Source: Arthrobacter sp. SDTb3-6
GTDB lineage: Bacteria; Actinomycetota; Actinomycetes; Actinomycetales; Micrococcaceae
Direction: 5' to 3'
NCBI RefSeq assembly: GCF_013376095.1
Contig: NZ_JAAMFN010000016.1
Coordinates: 27,644 to 91,643, forward strand
Length of the DNA stretch: 64,000 bases
In this document: in pieces, positions 17,123 through 25,952 of the stretch
How the letters are laid out: every line of letters starts with the position of its first letter
Numbering within the stretch: the stretch's first letter is position 1
The notes under the pieces: model-generated
The model's input: the letters and a program-made list of their open reading frames with translations, nothing else
What the model was told of the DNA's origin: nothing
The model's database searches: none
Position numbers and translations under genes: made by a program

Positions 17123-18535
17123 GTGACTACCGCAGAGAATGTACCCGTTGACCTGTCCGCGTCGTTCAAGGCCTACGACGTGCGCGGCATTGTGGGCGAG
17201 ACCATTACGGCCGCGTCCGTGAAAGCCGTGGGTGCGGCGTTCACCGACGTGCTGGAACTGGCAGGTGAAACCGTGCTGGTGGGCGGGGACATGCGCCCCT
17301 CCTCCCCGGGCTTCTGCCAGGCCTTCGCCGAGGGTGCAGCGAGCCGCGGCGCCAATGTGCAGCTGCTCGGGCTGATCTCCACCGACGAGCTGTATTTTGC
17401 CTGCGGGGCGCTGAACGCGGCCGGTGCCGTCTTTACCGCCAGCCACAACCCGGCCGAATACAACGGCATGAAAATGGCCAAGGCCGGCGCCGTCCCCGTC
17501 TCCTCCGAGACCGGCCTGATGGACATCCGCGACCTCGCCCAAAAGTACCTGGCCGACGGCATCCCGGCCGGCACCAGGGGCACCATCGTAGACACCGACG
17601 TGCTGGCCAAGTACGCCGCCTACCTGCGCACCCTGGTGGACCTCTCCGGTTCCCGGCCGCTGAAGATCGTGGTGGACGCCGGCAACGGCATGGCCGGCAT
17701 GACCACCCCCGCCGTACTGGGCGACACCCTCCTGCCCGGCCTGCCCTTTGAGATCGTGCCCCTGTACTTCGAGCTGGACGGCACCTTCCCAAACCACCCG
17801 GCCAACCCGCTGGAGCCGGCCAACCTGGCCGACCTGCAGGCCGCCGTCGTGGCCCACGGCGCAGACATCGGCCTGGCGTTCGACGGCGACGCGGACCGCT
17901 GCTTCGTCATCGACGAACAAGGCGCCCCGGTCTCCCCGTCGGCCGTCACCGCCCTGGTCGCACGCAGGGAGATCGCCCGGGCCAAGGCCGGCGGCGAGGA
18001 ACGCCCCGCCGTCATCCACAACCTCATCACCTCCCGCGCCGTGCCCGAACTCATCGCGCACGACGGCGGGCGCCCCGTCCGCACCCGGGTGGGCCACTCC
18101 TTCATCAAGGCCACCATGGCCGCCGAAGGCGCCGTGTTTGGCGGGGAGCACTCCGCGCACTACTACTTCCGCGACTTCTTCAACGCCGACACCGGCATGC
18201 TGGCCGCCATGCACGTCCTGGCCGCCCTGGGCGAGCAGGAGGGGCCGCTCTCGGACCTGGGCCGCGAATACGAACCCTATGTCTCCAGCGGCGAGATCAA
18301 CTCCCAGCTCGCCGACGTCCCGGCCGCCGTGGCCCGGGTTCGCGCCGCATACACGCGCGACGACGTCACCATCGACGAGCTCGACGGCCTCACCTTCACC
18401 GCCAAGGACGGCCGCTGGTGGTTCAACCTGCGCGCCTCCAACACCGAACCGTTCCTGCGCCTGAACGCCGAGGCCGAGGACGCCGTCACCATGGCCGACA
18501 TCCGCGACGACGTCCTGGCCCTGGTCCGCCAATAA
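17123..18535 (+). CDS. manB: Phosphomannomutase/phosphoglucomutase
   Basis: Cytoplasmic alpha-D-phosphohexomutase of 470 residues that interconverts hexose 1- and 6-phosphates, feeding GDP-mannose and cell-wall sugar synthesis. The N-terminal FKAYDVRGI, active-site serine loop TASHNPAEYNGMK (about 110), metal loop FDGDADRCF (about 255), sugar loop GGEHSAHYYF and phosphate-binding RASNTEPFLR near the C-terminus are all present. The start is GTG 17123 after a GGAG site. The next gene begins 34 bases downstream and may be co-transcribed. Confidence 0.93.
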   Translation: MTTAENVPVDLSASFKAYDVRGIVGETITAASVKAVGAAFTDVLELAGETVLVGGDMRPSSPGFCQAFAEGAASRGANVQLLGLISTDELYFACGALNAAGAVFTASHNPAEYNGMKMAKAGAVPVSSETGLMDIRDLAQKYLADGIPAGTRGTIVDTDVLAKYAAYLRTLVDLSGSRPLKIVVDAGNGMAGMTTPAVLGDTLLPGLPFEIVPLYFELDGTFPNHPANPLEPANLADLQAAVVAHGADIGLAFDGDADRCFVIDEQGAPVSPSAVTALVARREIARAKAGGEERPAVIHNLITSRAVPELIAHDGGRPVRTRVGHSFIKATMAAEGAVFGGEHSAHYYFRDFFNADTGMLAAMHVLAALGEQEGPLSDLGREYEPYVSSGEINSQLADVPAAVARVRAAYTRDDVTIDELDGLTFTAKDGRWWFNLRASNTEPFLRLNAEAEDAVTMADIRDDVLALVRQ

Positions 18536-18569
18536 CCGACAACCCGATCGATTCCTCCAGGAGCGCTGT

Positions 18570-19010
18570 ATGGACGAGAACGCGGCCGACAAGCAGGTCC
18601 AGGACGACCTCAACAAGCTGATCGGCACCGCCCTGGGGGTTGCCGGGGACCAGATCGAGGCGCACGGTGCGTTCATGCCTGTCGGCCTGGTCGTCAACAA
18701 CGACGGCGACATCAGCCTCGTGGCCGTGGCCCCCAATGCCGTGGAAGGCGGGACGGAGAGCGAACTCGACGCCGATGCGATGATCGCGGACCTGTTCGAG
18801 GCGCTGGGACAGCAAAAGGACCAAAACCGGGCAGCCGCCGTCGTTTGTGACATCCACCTGCCCGACGATGCCACGGACGCCATCCACGTCATGGCCGAAC
18901 ACAGCGGCGGCGTCAGCGTCTCCGCCGTCCGGCCATACCGGCAGTCACCCGGCGGGTGGGAGTTCGGCAACCCGTTCCTGGAGTCCGGCGAGAACCAGAT
19001 CTGGGCGTAG
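18570..19010 (+). CDS. Hypothetical protein downstream of manB
   Basis: A 146-residue acidic soluble protein with no signal peptide or membrane segment and no family I recognise. It begins MDENAADKQVQDDLNKLIG and alternates predicted helix and strand, with a strand-rich middle (MPVGLVVNNDGDISLVAVAP). AGGAG precedes ATG 18570. It lies between manB and the Rrf2-type regulator with only three bases to the latter's TTG start, so all three may share a transcript. Confidence 0.75.
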   Translation: MDENAADKQVQDDLNKLIGTALGVAGDQIEAHGAFMPVGLVVNNDGDISLVAVAPNAVEGGTESELDADAMIADLFEALGQQKDQNRAAAVVCDIHLPDDATDAIHVMAEHSGGVSVSAVRPYRQSPGGWEFGNPFLESGENQIWA

Positions 19011-19013
19011 CCG

Positions 19014-19457
19014 TTGCGGATCAACGCGTTTTCCGACGTCAGCCTCCGGGTGCTCATGCTGTTGTCCACGAAGCCGGAACTGCTCACCACACGGGAGCTG
19101 GCGGAGCTCGTGGACACCCCGTACAACCATGTCAGCAAGGCCGTGTTGAAGTTGCGGCAGATGGGGATGGTGGTTTCCGTGCGCGGCCGCAGCGGGGGCG
19201 TGCGCATCTCCGAACAGGGCCTGCAGGCGACGGTGGGCGGGGTACTGCGCGTCCTGGACAGCCACCCGGACGTCGCCGCGTGCCAGACGGAAATGGGCGA
19301 CTGCCCGCTGTTGCACGCCTGCGGGCTGCGCGGCGCGCTCAGCCGTGCGCGTGAGGCGTTTTACGCGTCCCTGGACACCGTGACGATTTCCAGCCTGGCC
19401 ATCCCGGTGCACGCCGGGCCGGTTCCCGTGACGTTGCACACACACCGGGACGCTTGA
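19014..19457 (+). CDS. nsrR: Rrf2-family nitric-oxide-sensing repressor, NsrR-like
   Basis: A 147-residue Rrf2-family regulator. The winged-helix DNA-binding domain spans about residues 1-60 (LRINAFSDVSLRVLMLL, then NHVSKAVLKLRQMG and RGRSGGVRI). Three cysteines spaced C-X6-C-X5-C (ACQTEMGDCPLLHACG, residues about 84-98) can hold the NO-reactive Fe-S cluster of NsrR. The start is TTG 19014, because family members begin MRL-(T/N)-x-F-(S/T)-D. The next gene, hmp, has an NsrR-type operator at its promoter. Naming rests on cysteine pattern plus context; an IscR-type role is less likely. Confidence 0.82.
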   Translation: MRINAFSDVSLRVLMLLSTKPELLTTRELAELVDTPYNHVSKAVLKLRQMGMVVSVRGRSGGVRISEQGLQATVGGVLRVLDSHPDVAACQTEMGDCPLLHACGLRGALSRAREAFYASLDTVTISSLAIPVHAGPVPVTLHTHRDA

Positions 19458-19478
19458 GCCGCGCCAATCCGGCAATTT

Positions 19479-19495
19479 TTCTACATCTCGTAGAA
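19479..19495. promoter_or_regulatory. Inverted repeat TTCTAC-N5-GTAGAA between nsrR and hmp
   Basis: Perfect 6-bp arms (19479-19484 and 19490-19495) 24 bases ahead of the NsrR-like box. It may be a second operator or a weak terminator for nsrR. It is not GC-rich and has no downstream T-run. Confidence 0.3.
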
Positions 19496-19518
19496 GTTGC
19501 CGCATTTCACTGGCTTTA

Positions 19519-19541
19519 ATGTCGTATTTCAAATGCTACTT
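19519..19541 (+). promoter_or_regulatory. NsrR-type operator in front of hmp
   Basis: An 11-1-11 inverted repeat: left arm ATGTCGTATTT, centre C, right arm AAATGCTACTT. Eight of 11 pairs are symmetric. The core ATTTCAAAT is identical to the core of the enterobacterial NsrR consensus. It lies 38-60 bp before the hmp start, so it should overlap the promoter. Confidence 0.6.
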
Positions 19542-19578
19542 TGGGGTTGTCACCACGGATTCCACCCAAGGAGTACAG

Positions 19579-20751
19579 ATGCTTTCGGAAAAGTCCCGCC
19601 CCCTGATTGAAGCCACGCTGCCGCTGGTCGGCTCCCGCCTGGGCGCCATCACGCCGAACTTCTATGCACGCATGTTTGCCGCCCACCCGGAGCTCCTGGA
19701 CGGCCTGTTCAGCCGGGCCAACCAAAACAACGGCGAACAACAAAAGGCCCTGGCCGGCTCCATCGCGGGATTCGCCTCCGCGCTCGTGGCCAACCCGGAC
19801 ATCATTCCCGAGCAGATGCTCAGCCGCATCGCCCACAAGCACACCTCGCTGGGGATCACCGAGGACCAGTACCAGATTGTCTACAAGTACCTTTTCGAGG
19901 CCATCGCCGAAGAGCTCGCCGACGTCATCACGGCGGAGATCGCCGAAGCATGGACCGAGGTTTACTGGCTCATGGCCAATGCCCTCGTCAAGATCGAAAA
20001 GGGCCTCTACGCCATCCAGGCCAATGACAGGATGTGGATGCCCTGGACAGTGGTGGAGAAGAACCCGGCCGGCACCGACTGCATGACGTTTGTCCTGGAG
20101 CCCGCCGACGACACCCCCGTCACGACGGCCCGCCCCGGCCAGTTCGTCTCGGTCAGGGTCGCGCTGCCCGACGGCCTGCGCCAGTGCCGCCAGTACTCAC
20201 TCTCAGCCGACGTGGAATCCACCACCCGCCGGGTGTTCACCACCAAGCGGGACGACGGCGGAGAGGTTTCCCCCGTGCTGCACAGGAACATCGAGGTGGG
20301 CGACGTCGTCGAACTGTCCAACCCCTATGGTGACGTCACCCTGGACGACGGCGACGGTCCGGTCGTGTTTGCCACCGCCGGAATCGGCTGCACCCCCTCG
20401 GCGTCGGCCCTGCGCTCGCTCGCCAGCAACGGCGTCGACCGAGAGGTCCTGGTGCTCCACGCCGAGAAGAACCTCGAGGCGTGGGCGCTGCGTGAGCAGA
20501 TGACCGCCGATGTGGCCGCCATCGACGGCGCGAACCTGACGTTGTGGCTGGAGGAGCCCACCGACGGCTTCAACAAGGGCTTCATGACCCTCGAGGGCCT
20601 GGACATTCCGGCCGACGCGTCCATGTACGTCTGCGGCCCGCTGCCGTTCATGAAGGCCATCCGCAACCAGGCCATCGACGCCGGCATCCCCGCCACGAAG
20701 ATCCACTACGAGGTCTTCGGGCCGGACCTCTGGCTGGCGGGGGCGAACTAG
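19579..20751 (+). CDS. hmp: Flavohaemoglobin, nitric oxide dioxygenase
   Basis: Cytoplasmic NO dioxygenase of 390 residues (NO to nitrate using O2 and NAD(P)H). The globin domain is residues 1-140 with proximal His 86 in RIAHKHTSLG and the family start MLSEKSRPLIEATLPLVG. The FAD-binding domain (150-260) contains RQYSLS. The NAD domain (265-390) contains GIGCTPSASAL and the terminal VFGPDLWL. ATG 19579 is preceded by AAGGAG at good spacing; an upstream in-frame ATG (19519) falls inside the operator and is rejected. The regulator gene nsrR is directly upstream. A long hairpin terminator follows. Confidence 0.95.
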   Translation: MLSEKSRPLIEATLPLVGSRLGAITPNFYARMFAAHPELLDGLFSRANQNNGEQQKALAGSIAGFASALVANPDIIPEQMLSRIAHKHTSLGITEDQYQIVYKYLFEAIAEELADVITAEIAEAWTEVYWLMANALVKIEKGLYAIQANDRMWMPWTVVEKNPAGTDCMTFVLEPADDTPVTTARPGQFVSVRVALPDGLRQCRQYSLSADVESTTRRVFTTKRDDGGEVSPVLHRNIEVGDVVELSNPYGDVTLDDGDGPVVFATAGIGCTPSASALRSLASNGVDREVLVLHAEKNLEAWALREQMTADVAAIDGANLTLWLEEPTDGFNKGFMTLEGLDIPADASMYVCGPLPFMKAIRNQAIDAGIPATKIHYEVFGPDLWLAGAN

Positions 20752-20758
20752 CGCACGG

Positions 20759-20803
20759 GGGTCCCGACAGGCTCGACGACGGTGGTCGAGCCTGTCGGGA
20801 CCC
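20759..20803. terminator. Bidirectional 19-bp hairpin between hmp and pckG
   Basis: Perfect arms 20759-20777 and 20785-20803 with a 7-base loop. The arm contains GTCCCGACAGGCTCGAC, a word resembling the TCGACAGGC-type words elsewhere in the window (30800, 49741). It lies between convergent genes. Confidence 0.85.
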
Positions 20804-20809
20804 GTTTAA

Positions 20810-22639
20810 TCAGGCTGCGAAGCGGGCCTTCAGGCCGGCCAGCTCGGCGGCCATTTCCGCCGGGAGGGACTCGCCAAACCGGGCGTACCACTCCTCGATC
20901 CCGGCCAGTTCCTCGCCCCACTCGCCGGCGTCGACCTTGAGCGCGTCCGCCAGGTCCGACGGCGCCACCTCCAGGCCTTCCAGGTCCAGGGAGTCGGGAG
21001 TGGGGACGAAGCCGATCGGCGTCTCGACGGCGTCGGCGGTGCCTTCGATGCGCTCAATGGCCCACTTGAGCACGCGGCTGTTTTCGCCGAAGCCCGGCCA
21101 GGCAAAGCCGCCGGTGGAGGTGCGGCGGAACCAGTTGACCAGGAAGATCTTGGGCAGCCGCGCCTGGTTGGCGTTGGCGGACAGCTCAATCCAGTGCTTG
21201 AGGTAGTCGCCGGCGTCGTAGCCGATGAAGGGCAGCATGGCCATGGGGTCACGGCGCACCACGCCGACGGCGCCGGCGGCGGCGGCCGTGGTCTCCGAGG
21301 ACAGCGTGGAACCCATGAAGATGCCGTTGCTCCAGTCGCGGGCCTGCGTCACCAGGGGGATGGTGGTCTTGCGGCGGCCGCCGAACAGGATCGCGTTGAT
21401 CTCCACGCCCTCCGGGGAGAAGTATTCCTTGGAGAGCATGTCCACCTGGTCGATGGGCGTGCAGAAACGGGAGTTGGGGTGCGCGGCCGGGCGCCCCGCG
21501 TCGGGCGTCCAGCTGTTGCCCTGCCAGTCGGTCAGGTGTGCGGGCACGTCGTCGGTCATGCCCTCCCACCACACGCCGCCGTCGTCGGTGAGGGCCACGT
21601 TGGTGAAGATGGAGTTGCCCTTGGCAATGGCTGCCATGGCGTTGGGGTTCGTGGACCAGCCGGTGCCGGGGGCCACGCCAAACAGGCCGGCCTCGGGGTT
21701 GACGGCACGCAGCTCGCCTTCCTTGCCGAAGCGCATCCAGTTGATGTCGTCGCCCAGGGTCTCGGCCTTCCAGCCGGGCACCGTGGGATCCAGCAGGGCC
21801 AGGTTCGTCTTGCCACAGGCCGACGGGAACGCCGCGGCCACGTGGTAGCTCTTGTTCTCCGGGCTGGTGAGCTTGAGGATGAGCATGTGCTCGGCGAGCC
21901 ACCCCTCGTCGCGGGCCATGACCGAGGCGATGCGCAGGGCGAAGCACTTCTTGCCCAGCAACGCGTTGCCGCCGTAGCCGGAGCCGTAGGAGAAGATGGA
22001 GCGCTCCTCGGGGAAGTGCACAATCCACTTTTCATCGCTTGAGGGCCAGGGCACGTCCTTCTCGCCGGCTTCCAGCGGTGCTCCCACGGAATGGAGGGCG
22101 GGGACGAAGAAGGCGTTGGTCGTCTCCATCTTCCTCAACACATCGGTGCCGATGCGGGCCATGATGCGCATGGAGGCCACCACGTAGGCGGAGTCGGTGA
22201 TTTCCACGCCAAACTTGGGGTCCTCGGCGTCGAGCGGGCCCATGACGAACGGAATGACGTACATGGTGCGTCCGCGCATGCTGCCGGAGAAGCGCTCCTT
22301 CAGGATCGCCTTCATCTCCGCCGGGTCCATCCAGTTGTTGGTGAAGCCGGCGTCGCGCTCCTTTTCGGAGCAGATGAAGGTCCGGCCCTCAACGCGGGCA
22401 ACGTCCTTCGGATCCGAGAATGCCGCGAAGGAGTTGGGGAACAATTCCGGGTTCAGGGGGGTCAGGGTTCCGGCTTCCACCAGTTCGCCCGTGAGCTTCG
22501 CGTACTCCCCGGCGGACCCGTCGACCCAGTGGATGTCCCGCGGCTGCGTGAGCCCGGCAACCTCGGCAACCCAGGCGGCGAGGCCTTCGTGGGTGGTCGT
22601 TGCCTGCTCAACAGAATCCTGCACTGGCGCGTGGCCCAT
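20810..22639 (-). CDS. pckG: Phosphoenolpyruvate carboxykinase (GTP)
   Basis: GTP-dependent PEPCK of 609 residues, converting oxaloacetate to PEP and CO2 as the first step of gluconeogenesis. The kinase-1a P-loop is in [12 protein letters not shown] (about residue 280). The metal-binding DDINWMRF follows, then [12 protein letters not shown]. Substrate residues are in [21 protein letters not shown] 22639 is chosen because AAGGGA lies six bases upstream and the length fits the family; an ATG five codons earlier is possible. It is monocistronic between two hairpins. A CRP-like site at 22789 suggests cAMP-type control. Confidence 0.96.
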   Translation of the reverse strand: MGHAPVQDSVEQATTTHEGLAAWVAEVAGLTQPRDIHWVDGSAGEYAKLTGELVEAGTLTPLNPELFPNSFAAFSDPKDVARVEGRTFICSEKERDAGFTNNWMDPAEMKAILKERFSGSMRGRTMYVIPFVMGPLDAEDPKFGVEITDSAYVVASMRIMARIGTDVLRKMETTNAFFVPALHSVGAPLEAGEKDVPWPSSDEKWIVHFPEERSIFSYGSGYGGNALLGKKCFALRIASVMARDEGWLAEHMLILKLTSPENKSYHVAAAFPSACGKTNLALLDPTVPGWKAETLGDDINWMRFGKEGELRAVNPEAGLFGVAPGTGWSTNPNAMAAIAKGNSIFTNVALTDDGGVWWEGMTDDVPAHLTDWQGNSWTPDAGRPAAHPNSRFCTPIDQVDMLSKEYFSPEGVEINAILFGGRRKTTIPLVTQARDWSNGIFMGSTLSSETTAAAAGAVGVVRRDPMAMLPFIGYDAGDYLKHWIELSANANQARLPKIFLVNWFRRTSTGGFAWPGFGENSRVLKWAIERIEGTADAVETPIGFVPTPDSLDLEGLEVAPSDLADALKVDAGEWGEELAGIEEWYARFGESLPAEMAAELAGLKARFAA

Positions 22640-22788
22640 CGTGTATCCCTTCATTGGGTCAGTGGTGTGTCTAAATGCTATGGCCCGGAAATCCGCATTT
22701 CGGCGCATTGGACATGGGACGTAGTGCCGTGCATTCTCCACAAAGTGCCTAGAATCCGCGGTTTAGTGAGTTGACCATCGCCTTCAGA

Positions 22789-22804
22789 TGTGAGACAGAT
22801 CACC
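22789..22804. promoter_or_regulatory. CRP/GlxR-like site between pckG and tRNA-Arg
   Basis: TGTGAGACAGATCACC matches the CRP/GlxR consensus TGTGA-N6-TCACA except at the last base. It lies 150 bp upstream of the pckG start. In Corynebacterium, GlxR controls central-carbon genes of this kind (recalled knowledge). Confidence 0.5.
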
Positions 22805-22915
22805 TAGACCGGTATAGTGTGCGGGAACACGGGTCGTCCGATTTGTACACACAGCCCCGGACGGGTTAGAGTTGTTCACGGCCCGAGGGTCGAAAGCAAA
22901 AAAGAAACAAAATAT

Positions 22916-22991
22916 GCGTGCGTAGCTCAACGGATAGAGCATCTGACTACGGATCAGAAGGTTGGGGGTTCGAATCCCTTCGCGCGCACCA
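22916..22991 (+). tRNA. tRNA-Arg (anticodon ACG)
   Basis: Acceptor arms GCGTGCG (22916-22922) and CGCGCGC (22981-22987) pair, followed by discriminator A and encoded CCA. The anticodon loop CTACGGA gives ACG, the substrate of TadA, whose gene is also in this window. A plausible promoter (TTGTAC, 18 bases, TAGAGT, 22843-22872) lies 44 bases upstream. Confidence 0.96.
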
Positions 22992-23001
22992 CAGAAAAAT
23001 G

Positions 23002-23037
23002 AATGGGTCCCAGGCTTCGGCCTGGGGCCCATTTGTT
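23002..23037 (+). terminator. Terminator after tRNA-Arg
   Basis: A 14-bp stem (23002-23015 with 23020-23033, one wobble or mismatch), tetraloop TTCG, then TGTTT. Confidence 0.85.
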
Positions 23038-23124
23038 TAATCCGTTGGGGACGGCCGGCCCCGGGCCTTGTGGGCGCGGGGCCGGCGGGCGGCCAGGCCG
23101 CGCGGCCGACGCCGGGGCCCGGCC

Positions 23125-23856
23125 TTAGTTCGCGTCCACAAACTCCCTGATGCTGCGCCGGATGCCGTCGAAGTGCCGGCTGAGCAGCGTGGAGGCGGTG
23201 GCGGCGTCCTTGGCGACCACGGCGTCATAGATCGCACGGTGCTGCGCGGCAGTGTCCACCAGGCCCGTGGTGGTGATCCCGATTTCCAGGTGGATTTTCC
23301 GGTAGACCTTCCAGAACACGCTCATCAGGTTCATCAGCAACTCATTTCCAAGGGGCTCAAAGAGGAGCCGGTGGAATTCGGCGTCAGCCTCGGAGAAGGT
23401 CTCACCCCGGGCCGCGAGCGTCTCCATCTTGACCACGGCCTCCTCGATGCGGGCCAGGTGGCCGGGAGTCGTCTGGTCAAGGCAGCCGCCAATCAGGCCC
23501 GACTCGAGGGCCTGGCGGATGTCCACCAGCTGCAGGGCCTCCAGGCCTTCGTGGCGCAGGGAGAGGCGGCCGCGGAATGACAGCCCGTCCGCCAGCGCGT
23601 CAAAGTTGCTGGGCGCCACGAACATGCCGAAGCCGTGGCGGATTTCAATGACACCCAGGGCCTGCAGCACCTTCAGGGACTCACGCAAGGTGTTGCGGCC
23701 AACGCCCAGCACCTCGGAAAGCTCACTTTCGGTGGGCATGGGGTCGCCCGCGTCAAGGTCCCGGTCCAGGATCAAATCCATGATGTCTGCCTGAAGGGCG
23801 CGAAGGCGCACTTGGGCGCTGAATCGTGCACGTGGGACTGCAGTCGATGTAGCCAA
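23125..23856 (-). CDS. nanR: FadR-subfamily GntR regulator, probable repressor of the sialic-acid cluster
   Basis: A 243-residue regulator with an N-terminal winged helix (about residues 15-85; PTESELSEVLGVGRNTLRESLKVLQALG) and a C-terminal all-helical FCD ligand-binding domain (about 105-230) with metal-type histidines (DAEFHRLLFE, AQHRAIYDAV, LSRHFDGIRRSI). The start is TTG 23856, five bases after a perfect AAGGAG. It is divergent from the sialic-acid-type transporter, and two copies of an operator-like motif lie between. The name nanR rests on position and family (C. glutamicum NanR is also FadR-type), not on specific residues. Confidence 0.8.
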   Translation of the reverse strand: MATSTAVPRARFSAQVRLRALQADIMDLILDRDLDAGDPMPTESELSEVLGVGRNTLRESLKVLQALGVIEIRHGFGMFVAPSNFDALADGLSFRGRLSLRHEGLEALQLVDIRQALESGLIGGCLDQTTPGHLARIEEAVVKMETLAARGETFSEADAEFHRLLFEPLGNELLMNLMSVFWKVYRKIHLEIGITTTGLVDTAAQHRAIYDAVVAKDAATASTLLSRHFDGIRRSIREFVDAN

Positions 23857-23997
23857 AGTGACTCCTTATAAAGTGCCGGGTCAAGGGGCCGGCTTCCCCC
23901 ACGACGGTATACGCCGAATTCTAGGGGACAACCGGCCCGGGAGGTGAAGATGGGGCCTGTTGCATGCGTTCCCAAACCGTGATCTAGTACATATGAT

Positions 23998-24011
23998 ATC
24001 GGACGTCCAAC
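23998..24011. promoter_or_regulatory. Operator-like motif, copy 1
   Basis: ATCGGACGTCCAAC, containing the palindrome GGACGTCC. It is 142 bp upstream of the regulator start and 227 bp upstream of the transporter start. Confidence 0.45.
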
Positions 24012-24179
24012 CTTCGAGGAAGATGCCACCATGGGACTCCCTCCGGCCACCGCAGAGGGGCCGCCGGCACGCAGCACGGCCGAGTTCCCGGGAGGGCGCG
24101 CCACGCCGGGACGGGCAGCCCGTTATCAGAACGCCACTTGACCAATCGACGTGACCGCTCTTACAGTTCTTTTACAAGC

Positions 24180-24193
24180 ATCGGACGTCCTAC
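24180..24193. promoter_or_regulatory. Operator-like motif, copy 2
   Basis: ATCGGACGTCCTAC, 13 of 14 identical to copy 1. It begins 14 bases after the candidate -10 element, where a repressor would block transcription of the transporter operon. Confidence 0.5.
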
Positions 24194-24237
24194 ATCTAGC
24201 AACTCCACTACTAAATCTGAATTGGTGAGGCCCCATA

Positions 24238-25872
24238 ATGAGCAACACTCTTGAGAACATGCCGTTCGTGAAGGACTCGTCCCGCCGCAGTTTCATTAAG
24301 ATGGCGGGAGCCATGGGCGCGGCTGCCGCGTTCACCGCATCCCTGGCTGCCTGCAGTGGACCGGCCTCCACGACCAGCCAAAAAACCGGAAGTGCCAATG
24401 GCGGCAAGATCGACAAGAACGCGACCATCCAGGCGGGCACGGCATTTGTCCTTTCCGGCGGTTTTGACCCCATGAACGCCAGCAGTGCCGTCGCCACCGC
24501 AGCGAACTACCACATCTTCGAAGGCCTCGTGGAGCTGGATCCGGTGGACCGGACCCCGTATCCCGCCCTGGCCAGCGAAGCGCCCAAGCAGGTCGACGAC
24601 CTTACCTGGCGTGCCACCCTGCGCAAGGGCGCCACGTTCCACAACGGATCCAAGGTGACCACGGACGACGTCGTCTACAGCTTCACCCGCGTGCTGGACC
24701 CGGCCAACACGGCCCTCCTGGCCCAGTTCATTCCGTTCATCGCCTCGGTCAAGGCCGTGGATGCCAGCACGGTGGAATTCAAGCTCAACAAGCCGTTCCC
24801 GCTGTTCGGCACCCGCATCTCCGTCGTCAAGGTGGTGCCCAAGGCCATCGCCTCGGCCGACCAGAAGGGCTTCGACGCCAAGCCGGTCGGCACCGGCCCG
24901 TACGCCTTTGTCTCGGTCACCCCGAACGACAACGTCGCGTTCAAGCGTTTCGACGCCTACAACGGCCCGCGCCCGGCACTGGCCGCGGCCATGACCTGGT
25001 ACATGCTGGCGGACAACTCGGCCCGCACCACGGCCATCCAGTCCGGCCGCGTCCAGGCCGTCGAGGCCGTGCCGTACCTGGACATCGACGCGGTGAAGGC
25101 CAAGGCCGAAGTCAAGTCCGTGCCGTCCTTCAACTCCATGTTCCTGATGTTCAACTGCGCCAAGGCGCCGTTCAACGACGTCCGCGTGCGCCAGGCCCTG
25201 TTCTACGCGCTCGATGTTGAAAAGATCGTCAAGACCGCACTGCTGGGCAACGGCACCCCCGCCACCAACTACGTCCAGGACACCCACCCGGACTACAAGC
25301 GGGCCGGCACCGTCTACACCTACAACCCCGACAAGGCCAAGGCGCTGCTGAAGGAAGCCGGCCAGTCGAACCTGTCCGTGGAACTGCTGACCACCACCAC
25401 CGCGTTCATCACGGACTCGGTCCCGCTGGTCAAGCAGTTCTGGGACGCAATCGGGGTGAAGACCACGCTGAACAGCCAGGCCTCGGCCAACGTCTACGGC
25501 AACAACTTCGTCGGCACCGGCAACTTCCAGGTCCTGGCAGCCTCCGGCGACCCGTCCATCTACGGCAACGACATGGACCTGCTGCTGAGCTGGTTCTATG
25601 CCGGCACCACGTGGCCGAAGAACCGCTACCACTGGGACAACACCCCGGAATTCGCCCAGGTGACCAAGCTGCTGGCCCAGGCCGCCGCCGAGAAGGATGC
25701 GACCAAGCAGAAGGCTGCGTGGAACCAGGTCGTCGACATCGTCGCCGAGAACGTCCCGCTCTACCCGCTGTACCACGTCAGCCTGCCCACCGCGTGGAAC
25801 AGCAGCCAGCTCTCAGGCTTCCGCGCCCTGCCCACCACCGGCCTTTCCTTCGAGAACGTCGGGCGTGTCTGA
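24238..25872 (+). CDS. siaE: SBP family 5 binding lipoprotein, sialic-acid-type (SiaE-like)
   Basis: Extracytoplasmic binding protein of 544 residues of the peptide/nickel (DppA) family. The N-terminus has a twin-arginine motif SRRSFIK (residues 15-21), a hydrophobic stretch and a lipobox SLAAC, so it is probably a Tat-exported lipoprotein. The family signature is in WRATLRKGATFHNGSKVTTD. It is the first gene of a nine-kilobase operon. The order binding protein, permease, permease/ATPase fusion, ATPase, followed by NanA/NanK/NanE genes, matches siaEFGI of Corynebacterium glutamicum. The sialic-acid assignment is by context; dipeptides are the main alternative. Confidence 0.8.
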   Translation: MSNTLENMPFVKDSSRRSFIKMAGAMGAAAAFTASLAACSGPASTTSQKTGSANGGKIDKNATIQAGTAFVLSGGFDPMNASSAVATAANYHIFEGLVELDPVDRTPYPALASEAPKQVDDLTWRATLRKGATFHNGSKVTTDDVVYSFTRVLDPANTALLAQFIPFIASVKAVDASTVEFKLNKPFPLFGTRISVVKVVPKAIASADQKGFDAKPVGTGPYAFVSVTPNDNVAFKRFDAYNGPRPALAAAMTWYMLADNSARTTAIQSGRVQAVEAVPYLDIDAVKAKAEVKSVPSFNSMFLMFNCAKAPFNDVRVRQALFYALDVEKIVKTALLGNGTPATNYVQDTHPDYKRAGTVYTYNPDKAKALLKEAGQSNLSVELLTTTTAFITDSVPLVKQFWDAIGVKTTLNSQASANVYGNNFVGTGNFQVLAASGDPSIYGNDMDLLLSWFYAGTTWPKNRYHWDNTPEFAQVTKLLAQAAAEKDATKQKAAWNQVVDIVAENVPLYPLYHVSLPTAWNSSQLSGFRALPTTGLSFENVGRV

Positions 25873-25952
25873 CATTCCCTGCAGTACCCGGCTGGCGGGG
25901 CCGCGACCCGGCACCCGCCAGCCGGCTTCCCATACGCAATGGAGATAGAACC

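Larger units (their letters stand above)
23857..24237. other. 381-bp divergent regulatory region without a convincing gene
   Basis: Holds a CRP-like sequence CGTGATCTAGTACATA (23978-23993, weak), two copies of ATCGGACGTCC-N-AC (23998-24011 and 24180-24193), and a candidate promoter TTGACC-N17-TTACAG (24138-24166) reading toward the transporter. A 36-codon frame at 24031 has an AGGAAG ahead but no coding character. Confidence 0.5.

Noticed and set aside
14673..17126. An 817-codon open frame opposite recQ.
   Set aside because: Antisense shadow; the product is Arg/His/Gln/Gly-rich and has no recognisable domain.
19519..19578. Upstream ATG of hmp as the true start.
   Set aside because: It would place coding sequence over the NsrR-type box, and the downstream ATG has the ribosome site and matches the family N-terminus.
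23960..24154. Open frames of 36-64 codons in the nanR-siaE gap.
   Set aside because: No consistent codon bias, and they overlap the candidate operators and promoter.
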